DNA of 64,000 nt from positions 124,001-188,000 of the forward strand of contig NZ_WKJH01000030.1 of assembly GCF_009674825.1 (NCBI RefSeq), written 5' to 3'. The position numbers and the translations under genes are program-made. The notes beneath the pieces are model-generated. The model saw only the letters and a program-made list of their open reading frames with translations, did not search any database and was not told the origin of the DNA. Numbering within the stretch: the first letter of the stretch is position 1; each line of letters starts with the position of its first letter. Of the stretch, positions 46,459-55,422 are shown in pieces. This stretch comes from Maribacter luteus. Its GTDB lineage: Bacteria; Bacteroidota; Bacteroidia; Flavobacteriales; Flavobacteriaceae.

Positions 46459-47181
46459 ATGGAAAGTAGCGACAAACCCAAAGGAAAACTCTATTTGATA
46501 CCTACTACATTGGGTGATAATGAGCCATTGGAAGTTCTGCCCATTTCAATAAAAAGGGTCATAGAAGCTGTTGATCATTATATTGTTGAGAATGAAAAGT
46601 CCGCAAGACATTTCATAAAGAAAATTTATCCACGAAAATCGCAACCGAGCCTAAAAATAGAAGTACTGAACAAATATACCGAACCGGAAACCCTCCCCTC
46701 TTTTTTACAACCATGCCTTGAGGGAATGGATGTTGGGGTTATTTCCGAAGCCGGTTGCCCAGGTATTGCCGATCCCGGTGCCGATGTTGTACGTATAGCC
46801 CATCAAAAAAATATACAAGTTGTACCATTGGTAGGGCCCTCCTCTATCGTTTTAGCCTTAATGGCAAGTGGCCTGAACGGGCAGAATTTTGCCTTTAACG
46901 GTTATTTGCCCATAGATGCGGCCTTACGTAAGAAAGCAATAAAATCCTTAGAAAGGAAATCGATGGACAGTAGGCAATCACAGCTTTTCATCGAAACCCC
47001 TTATAGAAACGACAAATTGTTCAAGGAATTAATCAAAACCTTGGCAAAAAGTACTAAACTATGTATTGCCTGCGATATCACCCTAGGTACGGAGTTCATT
47101 CTAACGCAAAGTATTTCCGAATGGCAAAATTCTTCGGTAGACCTAAATAAGAGGCCTGCTATTTTTATCATTCAAGGCTAA
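46459..47181 (+). CDS. SAM-dependent methyltransferase, RsmI-related
   Basis: 240-aa tetrapyrrole-methylase-fold protein. GKLYLIPTTLGDNEPLEVLP and VISEAGCPGIADPGADVV align with RsmI (16S rRNA 2'-O-methyltransferase), but it lacks about 45 residues, the canonical N-terminal AEDTR region reads VENEKSARHF, and the C-terminal HTH is missing. It is better seen as a separate Bacteroidota paralogue than as RsmI; the RNA target is unknown. Last gene of the dnaA run, ahead of a strong hairpin. Confidence 0.85.
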   Translation: MESSDKPKGKLYLIPTTLGDNEPLEVLPISIKRVIEAVDHYIVENEKSARHFIKKIYPRKSQPSLKIEVLNKYTEPETLPSFLQPCLEGMDVGVISEAGCPGIADPGADVVRIAHQKNIQVVPLVGPSSIVLALMASGLNGQNFAFNGYLPIDAALRKKAIKSLERKSMDSRQSQLFIETPYRNDKLFKELIKTLAKSTKLCIACDITLGTEFILTQSISEWQNSSVDLNKRPAIFIIQG

Positions 47182-47190
47182 AAAAATAAA

Positions 47191-47210
47191 CCCCGACGTT
47201 TCCGTCGGGG
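47191..47210. terminator. Hairpin terminator between the methyltransferase and lysozyme-like genes
   Basis: Perfect 8-bp stem CCCCGACG / CGTCGGGG with a TTTC loop. On the minus strand it is followed by TTTATTTTTT, so it ends the lysozyme-like gene; on the plus strand it follows the dnaA run but has only a weak T tract. Confidence 0.8.
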
Positions 47211-47238
47211 CCTACCATTTTCATATTTAAATAAAACT

Positions 47239-47868
47239 TTACACTTTCGGGTTACGTCTTGGCATTACCAATGAAATATCGTAACCTGAGAATTTTCTCA
47301 AATAATTCACAATAGTAGAACCGTAGGCATCCTTGAAATTGATTTTTCCGTATGAACGTAAATATTTCATTACATTTCCCGGTCCTGCTAAGTGAGCTGC
47401 AGCCAACATTCCAGATTCGGTAATCTCAACGCCTTTGATACTTGTACCAACGTATTTCTTAATATCCCTACGCATGATCCACTTATTGCGTGCAATATTG
47501 GTTTCAAATGCCTTTTCCTGCAATTTAGGATCATTAAGAAATACCGAAGAGTTGTAAACACCCATTAACTCCAGGGTGTTTATACCAAACTGGTATTTTC
47601 CCAAATACCCTAAGGTATTTGTCGCAAAATAATTCCCTGACGATTCTTTGAACGCCAAGGCTTCTTTAAAACCATGAAACGTACTACCTAAAAAAGGTGG
47701 TGTTACCATGGTGGGTGCCAAAACAGTTTTGTTTTTGGGAAACAAAACTTCAGTAGGTTCATCGACTTTTAAAGTTCTCGGTACTGTCGTATCTAAAGAC
47801 AAACCACTAAAACTTACAAAAACCAATAGCATGATAAGAGAACTAAAAAAGAATATACATCTTCTCAT
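47239..47868 (-). CDS. Lysozyme-like (transglycosylase-type) exported protein
   Basis: 209 aa with a signal segment (about residues 4-24) and a globular part with FKEALAFKESSGNYFATNTLGYLGKYQFGINTLELMG, a lysozyme/SLT-like pattern with a possible catalytic Glu in FKESSGN, and LAAAHLAGPGNVMKYLRSYG resembling the SLT helix region. It may cleave or bind peptidoglycan in the periplasm; activity is not shown. A perfect -7 box (TATCTTTG) lies at 47925-47932, giving a leader of about 55 nt. Confidence 0.72.
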   Translation of the reverse strand: MRRCIFFFSSLIMLLVFVSFSGLSLDTTVPRTLKVDEPTEVLFPKNKTVLAPTMVTPPFLGSTFHGFKEALAFKESSGNYFATNTLGYLGKYQFGINTLELMGVYNSSVFLNDPKLQEKAFETNIARNKWIMRRDIKKYVGTSIKGVEITESGMLAAAHLAGPGNVMKYLRSYGKINFKDAYGSTIVNYLRKFSGYDISLVMPRRNPKV

Positions 47869-48015
47869 ATCTCTATTTTCTTAAGACTTACAACCAAAAA
47901 AGGGTTTGCTTAAATTTCACGCTGCAAAGATATGGCGGTTACAAGGGTATGATCAGAAGGCTTTGTTAAAAATGTCATTTATTAGTTAACAAGTCCTTAA
48001 ATTTCGATTATTTAC

Positions 48016-49059
48016 CTATCTATTAATGTTTTGACTATTAATCCATCGGACGTACTGCGCTTTATTTCGGTTGTGTTGCGCAAGTGTTTTTGCGAATTTA
48101 TGATATCCGAAGTTTTCCACATTGGCGACAAAATAATAATAACCGTGATTTTCCGGATTCAAAACAGCCTCTATTGCAGAAATATCGGGCATGGTAATCG
48201 GTCCTGGTGGAATACCTGCATATTTATAGGTATTGTACGGGGAATCTATCTCCAGGTCTTTGTACAAAACCCTTTTTATTATCGTATCAAAGTTTCCTGT
48301 ATGCTTTTTTAAAGCGAATATTACCGTAGGATCCGCCTGTAGTTTTATATTCTTCCGGATTCTGTTTAAATATACGCCGGCCACCCTAGGACGTTCATCA
48401 ACCTTGGCCGTTTCTTTATGTACTATAGACGCCAGGGAAACTACTTCATTCGGTGTGAGCCCCAAAGCTTTCGCCTTGCCCCTTCTTTCCTCATTCCAAA
48501 ATCGGTTGTATTCTTTTAACATTCGATCCCTGAATTTTTCGGCAGAGGTATTCCAGAAAAATTCATAACTATTGGGAATGAACATGGCTATCCGATTATC
48601 ACCATTGAAACCGTTGGCCGAATAAAATTCCGAATCCCCCAAAACTTTTAGCAATGCAAGGCTATCCGGTTCAATCTGGGAAGATATCCGCCCGGCCAAA
48701 TCTGCCAATGTCTCTTGATTATTGAACGATACCTTCACTGGAATGTTCTTACTCCTTAATGAATTTACGATATCATTATTGCCCATCCCCTTCTTAATAC
48801 TGTATTTTCCTCCTTTGATGTTTGAGGCATAACCTTTGCGTTCGGCAATCTGGACAAACGACCCCGTATCTTTGAGTAATGGAGACAATAACAGACTAAC
48901 ATCCTGAATATTCGCCCCAGTAGGTATGTAAACGAAGGCTTCTTCATTATTGAAATCGGTATTCGGTGAAAATACCGCATCATACACCTTATAAGCAAAA
49001 AAACCACCGATAACCAATCCCAATAAGACCAATAACAATAAAATCCTCTTAATATACAT
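48016..49059 (-). CDS. mltG: Endolytic transglycosylase MltG
   Basis: Inner-membrane enzyme that cuts nascent glycan strands and sets their length. 347 aa: one N-terminal TM helix (about 5-25), a LysM-like region, then the YceG domain with ASIVHKETAKVDERPRVAGVYLNRI (catalytic Glu) and LQADPTVIFAL. Its start overlaps the GNAT stop by one base, in the dapF-GNAT-mltG transcript. Confidence 0.95.
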   Translation of the reverse strand: MYIKRILLLLVLLGLVIGGFFAYKVYDAVFSPNTDFNNEEAFVYIPTGANIQDVSLLLSPLLKDTGSFVQIAERKGYASNIKGGKYSIKKGMGNNDIVNSLRSKNIPVKVSFNNQETLADLAGRISSQIEPDSLALLKVLGDSEFYSANGFNGDNRIAMFIPNSYEFFWNTSAEKFRDRMLKEYNRFWNEERRGKAKALGLTPNEVVSLASIVHKETAKVDERPRVAGVYLNRIRKNIKLQADPTVIFALKKHTGNFDTIIKRVLYKDLEIDSPYNTYKYAGIPPGPITMPDISAIEAVLNPENHGYYYFVANVENFGYHKFAKTLAQHNRNKAQYVRWINSQNINR

Positions 49060-49580
49060 TACGCCTTAATCTTTTGTAGTAATATTTCGTTTTTGAACAT
49101 ACCGTTAGAAAAAATCCAATCTTTTTTTATGCCAACTTCAACAAATCCCAGTTTCTTGAACAGATAAAGGCTGGCAGCATTTTCCTCCAAAACATTGGCA
49201 TATAACTGTCGAAGCCCCAAAACCTGAAAAACGTAATCGGTCAAAAGGGAGACAGCTTCAGTACCAATTCCTTTATTTCTTTCTTTATCATCCAAGACCA
49301 CTATCCCTACTCCTACTCTTTTATTCTGTGGATCAAAATCGAATAAATCAATTAGTCCCACCACCTTATTTTCTTTAACAATACATAATCGCAACTGCTT
49401 TACATCATAGATATCCCGATGGGCATTATCTAAATAAAGTTTCAAGACATGCTTGGAATACGGTGTTGTGGTTCCGCTGATTTCCCAAAGATCGGTATTA
49501 TTCTCCAACTCATAAAGAAAGTCAAGATCCGTAGGTTCAAGTGCCCTTAAACGAATATGTTCCCCTTGCAAGTTTACCAT
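49059..49580 (-). CDS. GNAT-family acetyltransferase (RimJ/RimL-like)
   Basis: 173 aa. Opens with IRLRALEPTDLDFLYELENN and contains VGVGIVVLDDKERNKGIGTEAV (acetyl-CoA loop) and NAASLYLFKKLGFVEVG, standard for RimJ/RimL/SpeG-like acetyltransferases; SpeG is a possible role (spermidine) but the substrate is not evident. It overlaps dapF by 7 bp and mltG by 1 bp. Confidence 0.9.
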   Translation of the reverse strand: MVNLQGEHIRLRALEPTDLDFLYELENNTDLWEISGTTTPYSKHVLKLYLDNAHRDIYDVKQLRLCIVKENKVVGLIDLFDFDPQNKRVGVGIVVLDDKERNKGIGTEAVSLLTDYVFQVLGLRQLYANVLEENAASLYLFKKLGFVEVGIKKDWIFSNGMFKNEILLQKIKA

Positions 49581-50362
49581 TTAACCTCACCTTTAAAAAC
49601 TTGTGTTGCCGGACCTTTTAGATGTACGTTCGAATACCCTTTAGCATCAACAGAGAACCGAACCTGCAGCTTACCGCCTTGGGCCTCGATATTTACAATG
49701 TCTGATGAAACCCTACCCGACTTATGCATTGCAATAGCTACTGCCGTTACTCCAGTGCCACAAGAAAGGGTCTCGTCCTCAACCCCTCGTTCATAGGTTC
49801 TCACAGCAAAAGCACCATTGTCTAAAGGTTCTACGAAATTGATATTACTACCTTTTTCACCATAGAGCCCATACCTCAACTTTGAGCCTTCTTTAAAAAC
49901 GTCAAGGTCTTGTATTTCGCTGACTAATTGCACATGATGGGGAGAGCCCGTATTAAGGAAGTAATAATTGGGTTTTATTTTAATTTCAGTTACATCACCC
50001 ATTTTAAGTTCCACGATATCACCTTCTATGGTAGCGGAGTGCGCCCCATCTACAGCATTGAATTTGGTTTCTGAGGAAAAAATGCCCAGAAAATTCGCGA
50101 AAGCCACCAAACAGCGCCCCCCATTACCACACATTGAACCTTCGTTCCCGTCTGCATTGTAATAAACCATTTTAAAATCCAAAGTAGGATCATTCTCCAA
50201 AAGGATGAGTCCATCGGCACCTATTCCGAACCTTCTGTCACAAAGCTTGGCAACCAATTCAGTGTCGTTTTTAGGAAAGCTATCCGTACGATTGTCAACC
50301 ATGACAAAATCATTTCCTGTTCCCTGATATTTATAAAAAGTAAGTGCTGTATTTATTTCCAT
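49574..50362 (-). CDS. dapF: Diaminopimelate epimerase
   Basis: Converts LL- to meso-diaminopimelate for lysine and peptidoglycan. 262 aa from the ATG at 50362; the two catalytic cysteines are Cys78 in MCGNGGRC and Cys201 in LSCGTGVTA, each with its GN/GT loop. An in-frame ATG 20 codons upstream is rejected because a perfect -7 box lies between the two starts. It is co-transcribed with mltG, a peptidoglycan enzyme. Confidence 0.96.
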   Translation of the reverse strand: MEINTALTFYKYQGTGNDFVMVDNRTDSFPKNDTELVAKLCDRRFGIGADGLILLENDPTLDFKMVYYNADGNEGSMCGNGGRCLVAFANFLGIFSSETKFNAVDGAHSATIEGDIVELKMGDVTEIKIKPNYYFLNTGSPHHVQLVSEIQDLDVFKEGSKLRYGLYGEKGSNINFVEPLDNGAFAVRTYERGVEDETLSCGTGVTAVAIAMHKSGRVSSDIVNIEAQGGKLQVRFSVDAKGYSNVHLKGPATQVFKGEVKW

Positions 50363-50366
50363 GCCC

Positions 50367-50374
50367 CAAATATA
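50367..50374 (-). promoter_or_regulatory. dapF -7 element (TATATTTG), leaderless start
   Basis: Minus-strand TATATTTG is a perfect TAnnTTTG match, and only GGGC separates it from the dapF ATG. RNA should begin at or within a few bases of the start codon. No TTG lies at the preferred upstream distance. Confidence 0.55.
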
Positions 50375-50495
50375 GCGTAATTTTAAGGGTTTATTGGCAG
50401 TTAAAAAGTAGTTAAACTCCAAATGGAGAATATCAAATTCTATTAATTTTACAATGAATTTATATAATAGTGTATTAACAAAATATTATTTAAGT

Positions 50496-51890
50496 ATGAA
50501 GAAAATAGGGAGTTCATTCGTTATTGCACTTTTTGCAGGGGCGATTACATTAGGCGCTTACAAACTATTTTTCGAAAGAACGAATTATGCAGTTGTGACC
50601 GATGATAATTCATCATCCATAATCAATTCCAGCTACTCACCGACCTCTGCAAAAGGCGCAGGCATCAATGAAGTTGATTTTACTTCGGCAGCAGAGACCA
50701 CCGTAAATGCAGTAGTACACGTAAAAAATGTAACGATCAGCAGGGGACCATCTAGTTTAATGGAGTTTTTCTACGGATACGAAGGCAACCAAAAAGCACA
50801 GATAGGAACGGGATCCGGTGTTATTATATCGCCAGACGGACACATAGTGACCAATAATCATGTAATTAAAGGGGCCAGTCAATTACAAGTGACCTTGAAT
50901 AACAATAAAACATACGACGCGGAATTGGTCGGTACTGATCCAAATTCTGATATCGCTTTATTAAAAATAGACGCGAAAAGACCTTTGCCGTATTTAGCTT
51001 TTGGGGATTCTGACCATGTAAAGGTCGGTGAATGGGTATTGGCCGTTGGCAACCCCTTTAATCTAACCTCTACAGTAACAGCTGGTATAGTGAGTGCAAA
51101 GGCACGAGCGCTAATGAACAATAACCAATCGTTCATACAGACCGATGCAGCGGTGAATCCAGGAAACAGTGGTGGGGCTTTGGTAAACACCAACGGCGAC
51201 CTAATCGGAATCAATACTGCTATTTCTTCGCAAACAGGATCATACGTAGGTTATTCTTTTGCGGTTCCCAGCAATATTGCAAAGAAAGTCATTGATGATA
51301 TTATGGAATTCGGAAGTGTTCAAAAAGGCGTTTTAGGCATAAAAACAGTTTCGATAAACACCCCTTATGCCATTGAAAAAGGAATAAATGAAATTGATGG
51401 TGTTTATATCGAGGACATTGAAGAAGAATCCGGCGCGGATGAAGCAGATCTAAAGGCAGGGGATATAATCAAAGCCATCGATGAAATCGAAGTACATAAA
51501 TTTGCCGATTTAACCGGTTACCTTTCAACCAAAAGACCAGGTGACGAATTGAATGTAACCATTGATCGTGAAGGGGAACAATTGACGCTACCGGTTACTA
51601 TCAAGGAAAGACAAACCTTATTCGTTCCCGTAATGGGACTTGAGGTAAAAAACCTGACCGAGAAGGACCAGAAAGCCTTCAAGACCAAAAAAGGGGTTAA
51701 AATAGTCGGGGTACCTGAAACCTATCGTGGTTACGGTCTAGACGGAAAAGTACTTCTTTCTGTGGATAACGAGGAAATAAACGATATACAAGAAGCCAAG
51801 ACACTTTTTGGCCGTATTTCCAGATATGGAAAAACAAGTATAACCATGATCAACAAAAAAGGGGAAAAAGAACGGCTTATCTTCCAGTAA
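50496..51890 (+). CDS. degP: HtrA/DegP-family periplasmic serine protease
   Basis: 464 aa from the ATG at 50496. An N-terminal hydrophobic segment (about 5-23, GSSFVIALFAGAITLGAY) exports or anchors it. The trypsin-like triad is His122 (NNHVI), Asp152 (SDIALLKI) and Ser225 (GNSGGAL). Two PDZ domains follow (about 270-360 and 370-460). It degrades misfolded envelope proteins. It is monocistronic, with a strong terminator. Confidence 0.95.
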   Translation: MKKIGSSFVIALFAGAITLGAYKLFFERTNYAVVTDDNSSSIINSSYSPTSAKGAGINEVDFTSAAETTVNAVVHVKNVTISRGPSSLMEFFYGYEGNQKAQIGTGSGVIISPDGHIVTNNHVIKGASQLQVTLNNNKTYDAELVGTDPNSDIALLKIDAKRPLPYLAFGDSDHVKVGEWVLAVGNPFNLTSTVTAGIVSAKARALMNNNQSFIQTDAAVNPGNSGGALVNTNGDLIGINTAISSQTGSYVGYSFAVPSNIAKKVIDDIMEFGSVQKGVLGIKTVSINTPYAIEKGINEIDGVYIEDIEEESGADEADLKAGDIIKAIDEIEVHKFADLTGYLSTKRPGDELNVTIDREGEQLTLPVTIKERQTLFVPVMGLEVKNLTEKDQKAFKTKKGVKIVGVPETYRGYGLDGKVLLSVDNEEINDIQEAKTLFGRISRYGKTSITMINKKGEKERLIFQ

Positions 51891-51915
51891 ACCCAATATT
51901 TTTCTAAAAAACAAG

Positions 51916-51947
51916 ACACCCTGACCAAAGTCAGGGTGTTTTTTTTG
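51916..51947 (+). terminator. Intrinsic terminator of the htrA gene
   Basis: 10-bp stem ACACCCTGAC / GTCAGGGTGT (51916-51925, 51930-51939) with a CAAA loop and a run of T. Confidence 0.92.
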
Positions 51948-51982
51948 ATACGAAGTTGAGTAACTATAACGTTTGAAATATA

Positions 51983-51990
51983 TATTTTTG
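51983..51990 (+). promoter_or_regulatory. gap -7 element (TATTTTTG)
   Basis: Exact TAnnTTTG match 28 nt before the gap ATG; no TTG at 19 bp upstream. Confidence 0.45.
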
Positions 51991-52018
51991 GAAAAACTAG
52001 AACTCAACTTAACAAATT

Positions 52019-53467
52019 ATGTCAAACACAAAATCATACGAAAAAGAACTGGCCTTCCAGGCCGATCGTAGAAAAGCAACCACCGAATTCATAAAAATCA
52101 CCAGTGACTTATGGTACGACAAAGCTATTGAAGTTGTTTTGTTCAAAAACCAGATTATTGACAGAAGTGTAAGCGATATCATTCACTTACATGAATATGC
52201 CGGTGAATTTGTACAGAAACCGATTTCCATTTTCGATTCCATTGAAATATTAAGGGCCATAAAGGATATTAAACTTCCGCCAGCAAAGTTGGATATTGGT
52301 AAATTAACCTATGAATATCATTCTGAAGACAATAACTATAATGATATTAAGGCCTTTGTCTTCGGCAAATTAAAAAATGCCCAAAGTGCAAAAGAAATAC
52401 AACCCAAGGATGTTGTTCTATATGGTTTTGGTCGTATTGGTAGGTTATTGGCCCGTGAATTAATGGCCAAAACCGGAAAGGGCAACCAATTACGACTAAG
52501 AGCCATCGTTACCCGCGGTAGCATTTCTAAAGATATCCTTGAAAAAAGAGCGAACTTACTACGTACCGATTCAGTACATGGCAGGTTTTTAGGAACTGTG
52601 GAGATTGACGCCAAAAATAGTGCCTTGATTATCAATGGCACTACGGTACATATAATAAGTGCCAATCAACCAGAAGATGTTGATTATAGCATATATGGCA
52701 TTAACAACGCACTTATGATAGACAACTCCGGAGCTTTCAGAAACAAAGAACAATTATCCCGACATTTAAAATCCAAAGGTATTTCCAAGGTATTGCTGAC
52801 AGCTCCTGGAAAAGAAGTACCCAATATAGTCCATGGCGTTAACCATTTGGAATATGACCCGGACAATAACGATATATTCTCCGCAGCATCCTGTACCACC
52901 AATGCCATTACCCCGATTCTAAAGGTGGTCGAAGATTCGTTGGGAATAAAAAAAGGACATTTAGAAACCATACACGCCTATACGAATGACCAAAATCTGG
53001 TAGACAACATGCACGGTAAATATAGAAGAGGCCGCGCAGCTGCCTTGAATATGGTCATAACAGAAACAGGGGCCGGGGTAGCTGTTGCCAAGGCATTACC
53101 CTCCTTAGATGGAAAATTAACATCGAATGCCATTCGTGTTCCCGTGCCCAATGGATCATTGGCCATTTTAAATCTGGATATTAAAAACAGTACCTCACTG
53201 GAAGGGCTGAACACCATCTTAAAGAAATATGCCCTTGAAGGTGATCTTGTAGAACAAATAAAATTCTCACTCAGTAAGGAAATGGTTTCTTCTGACATTG
53301 TGGGGACGTCCGCACCATCTATCTATGACAGCAAAGCGACCATTGTTTCTGAAAACGGTAAAAATATCGTGCTTTATATTTGGTATGACAATGAATATGG
53401 TTATTCCCATCAAGTGATACGTTTGGCCAAGTATATTGCCAAGGTGCGTAGATTTACCTATTATTAA
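52019..53467 (+). CDS. gap: Glyceraldehyde-3-phosphate dehydrogenase, N-terminally extended
   Basis: 482 aa, against about 335 for standard GAPDH. The Rossmann motif VLYGFGRIGR starts near residue 133 and the catalytic Cys292 is in SAASCTTNAITP; WYDNEYGYSHQVIRL closes the fold. The first 130 residues (helical, KELAFQADRRKATTEF onward) are not part of the normal enzyme; this extended form is known in Bacteroidota. A glycolytic or gluconeogenic role (NAD or NADP use) cannot be separated by eye. It has its own promoter. Confidence 0.93.
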   Translation: MSNTKSYEKELAFQADRRKATTEFIKITSDLWYDKAIEVVLFKNQIIDRSVSDIIHLHEYAGEFVQKPISIFDSIEILRAIKDIKLPPAKLDIGKLTYEYHSEDNNYNDIKAFVFGKLKNAQSAKEIQPKDVVLYGFGRIGRLLARELMAKTGKGNQLRLRAIVTRGSISKDILEKRANLLRTDSVHGRFLGTVEIDAKNSALIINGTTVHIISANQPEDVDYSIYGINNALMIDNSGAFRNKEQLSRHLKSKGISKVLLTAPGKEVPNIVHGVNHLEYDPDNNDIFSAASCTTNAITPILKVVEDSLGIKKGHLETIHAYTNDQNLVDNMHGKYRRGRAAALNMVITETGAGVAVAKALPSLDGKLTSNAIRVPVPNGSLAILNLDIKNSTSLEGLNTILKKYALEGDLVEQIKFSLSKEMVSSDIVGTSAPSIYDSKATIVSENGKNIVLYIWYDNEYGYSHQVIRLAKYIAKVRRFTYY

Positions 53468-53532
53468 ACTTTACGTATAAAAGATACAATTAAAAAGGAA
53501 CCGTACCGTTCATTAGGTATAAGTAGCATATG

Positions 53533-53555
53533 ATCAATTTTCTTTCTAAATTGAT
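53533..53555. promoter_or_regulatory. Inverted repeat upstream of the coiled-coil membrane protein gene
   Basis: ATCAATTT (53533-53540) and AAATTGAT (53548-53555) flank TCTTTCT. A -7-like TACTTTAG sits at 53567-53574, so the repeat overlaps the -33 zone of the 53614 gene. Possible operator; AT-rich, so chance is not excluded. Confidence 0.3.
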
Positions 53556-53613
53556 AATATTGAAGTACTTTAGTTCCCTCTAAATCATTTACTAAAACTA
53601 GAACTCTTTTAAA

Positions 53614-54240
53614 ATGAAAGGTTTACTAAAAACACTACTTCTTTTATTGGCTTTATTTTCATTTAACCTACATAATGCCCAAGAAGAAACGACAACAACT
53701 GAAGAATTATCCCTGGACAAAGGTACCATAGATAGCCAGTTCGATTATATCTATACGAAATCGGGCAATTATAGGGCTGATGGAAAACGATATGAGGTAG
53801 TCAGGATCATATCACTGGATAAATTACGCAAGAACGTATTGGATTCACTAAGTGCTGCCAGTAAAAAGGCCGCAGAACTCAATGCCACTATTTCGGGCCA
53901 TGAAGTAACCATTTCCTCTTTGAACAAAAAATTGGAGGAAACAACCAATAGTTTGGCCTCTGTAACTGAGGAAAAGGACAGTATGTCGTTTTTCGGCATA
54001 CTTGTTTCCAAAGGCACTTACAATTTCATTCTTTGGACGATTATCGGGTGCCTTCTCTTGTTCTTCCTTCTTTTTGTATACAAGTTCAGAAGAAGCAATA
54101 TACTGACTCAAGAAGCCAAAACCGCTCTTTCAGAGCTCGAAATCGAATATGAGGATCATAGACGAAGGGCCTTGGAAAGGGAACAAAAAATAAGTAGACA
54201 ACTGCAAGATGAGATAAATAAGTATAAAAAATCAAAATAA
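53614..54240 (+). CDS. Secreted/inner-membrane coiled-coil protein
   Basis: 208 aa. Signal peptide (about 1-22, FNLHNAQ end), a periplasmic region with heptad-rich coiled coil (about 75-125), one TM helix (about 138-158, FILWTIIGCLLLFFLLFVY) and a cytoplasmic basic helix (about 165-208). Function unknown. Relatives are sometimes labelled tRNA (guanine-N1)-methyltransferase, which is wrong here: the real trmD is at 54740. Terminator follows. Confidence 0.8.
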   Translation: MKGLLKTLLLLLALFSFNLHNAQEETTTTEELSLDKGTIDSQFDYIYTKSGNYRADGKRYEVVRIISLDKLRKNVLDSLSAASKKAAELNATISGHEVTISSLNKKLEETTNSLASVTEEKDSMSFFGILVSKGTYNFILWTIIGCLLLFFLLFVYKFRRSNILTQEAKTALSELEIEYEDHRRRALEREQKISRQLQDEINKYKKSK

Positions 54241-54242
54241 TC

Positions 54243-54268
54243 AAAGCTCCTAACGGAGCTTTTTTTTG
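54243..54268 (+). terminator. Intrinsic terminator after the coiled-coil protein gene
   Basis: Stem AAAGCTCC / GGAGCTTT with a TAAC loop (54243-54262), continuing into T residues. Confidence 0.85.
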
Positions 54269-54276
54269 CAAGAGGT

Positions 54277-54720
54277 ATGATGCGGATTGAAAAAGCAACT
54301 TTAAAGGATATGGAACAAATAATTCCCTTATTCGACCAATATCGCATATTCTATAAACAAGAAAGTGACATAAATGGTGCAAAGGAATATTTAACAAAAC
54401 GTCTCCGAAAGAATGAGTCCGTTATTTTTCTTGCATATCATAAAAATAAGCCTGTAGCCTTTACGCAACTCTATCCCATGTTTTCCTCAGTCTCAATGCA
54501 GCCTTTTTTTGTCTTGAACGATTTATTCGTGCTTAATGACTTTAGAAATAGGCAAATCGGAGAAGCCCTGTTGAACAGAGCCAAGGAATTCTGTATGGCA
54601 GAAGGTGCAAAAGGCCTTGCCCTGGAGACGGCCATCGATAACCCCGCACAGAAATTATATGAAAAACTGGGCTGGAAGAAAGACATTGATTGTTTTCATT
54701 ACTTTTGGACCCCAGAATAA
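54277..54720 (+). CDS. GNAT-family N-acetyltransferase
   Basis: 147 aa. [29 protein letters not shown] is the acetyl-CoA-binding motif and [23 protein letters not shown] the C-terminal beta-bulge, both typical of GNAT. The substrate is unknown. AAGAGGT directly before the start is a good ribosome-binding site (ATGATG; either Met). It is 19 bp upstream of trmD and probably co-transcribed. Confidence 0.92.
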   Translation: MMRIEKATLKDMEQIIPLFDQYRIFYKQESDINGAKEYLTKRLRKNESVIFLAYHKNKPVAFTQLYPMFSSVSMQPFFVLNDLFVLNDFRNRQIGEALLNRAKEFCMAEGAKGLALETAIDNPAQKLYEKLGWKKDIDCFHYFWTPE

Positions 54721-54739
54721 ATCAGATTTACCATCTAAC

Positions 54740-55420
54740 ATGCGTATAGATATCATTACCGTATTACCAGAATTATTGAAGAGTCCGTTTGAAGCTTCCA
54801 TTTTAAAGCGAGCCATTGAGAAAGGCTTGGTAGAAGTTCATATGCATAATTTACGTGACTATACCGATAAAAGTTACAACCAGGTTGATGATTATCAATT
54901 TGGTGGCGGTGCAGGAATGGTATTAATGATTGAGCCTATAGACAAATGTATTTCTGCCTTAAAAGCAGAGCGGGATTATGATGAAATCATCTATATGACC
55001 CCTGATGGGGAAACTTTAAACCAGAAAACCGCCAACACATTGTCTTTGGTTGAAAATATCATCATTCTATGCGGTCATTACAAAGGAGTGGACCAAAGGG
55101 TTCGGGATGCCTTTATCACCAAAGAAATCTCTATTGGGGATTATGTGCTTTCCGGTGGTGAATTGGCAGCTGCCATCGTATGTGATAGCGTTATTCGTCT
55201 TATTCCCGGCGTACTCAGTAATGAGACTTCCGCACTAACCGATACCTTTCAAGACAATTTGCTTGCACCTCCCGTTTACACACGACCATCAGAATACAAA
55301 GGACTAAAAGTCCCCGAAGTTCTCCTTAGCGGCAATTTTCCTAAAATCGAGGAATGGCGGGAAAATGAAGCTTACAATAGAACAAAAAGATTACGACCAG
55401 ACCTTCTAAAAGATCAATAA
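54740..55420 (+). CDS. trmD: tRNA (guanine-N1)-methyltransferase
   Basis: Methylates G37 N1 in tRNAs to prevent frameshifting. 226 aa from the ATG at 54740 ([13 protein letters not shown]); in-frame codons upstream lie inside the GNAT gene. SPOUT features: [37 protein letters not shown] and [13 protein letters not shown] (SAM knot). The usual rpsP-rimM-trmD-rplS set is partial here: trmD is two genes from rplS and rimM/rpsP are absent. Confidence 0.97.
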   Translation: MRIDIITVLPELLKSPFEASILKRAIEKGLVEVHMHNLRDYTDKSYNQVDDYQFGGGAGMVLMIEPIDKCISALKAERDYDEIIYMTPDGETLNQKTANTLSLVENIIILCGHYKGVDQRVRDAFITKEISIGDYVLSGGELAAAIVCDSVIRLIPGVLSNETSALTDTFQDNLLAPPVYTRPSEYKGLKVPEVLLSGNFPKIEEWRENEAYNRTKRLRPDLLKDQ

Positions 55421-55422
55421 AC

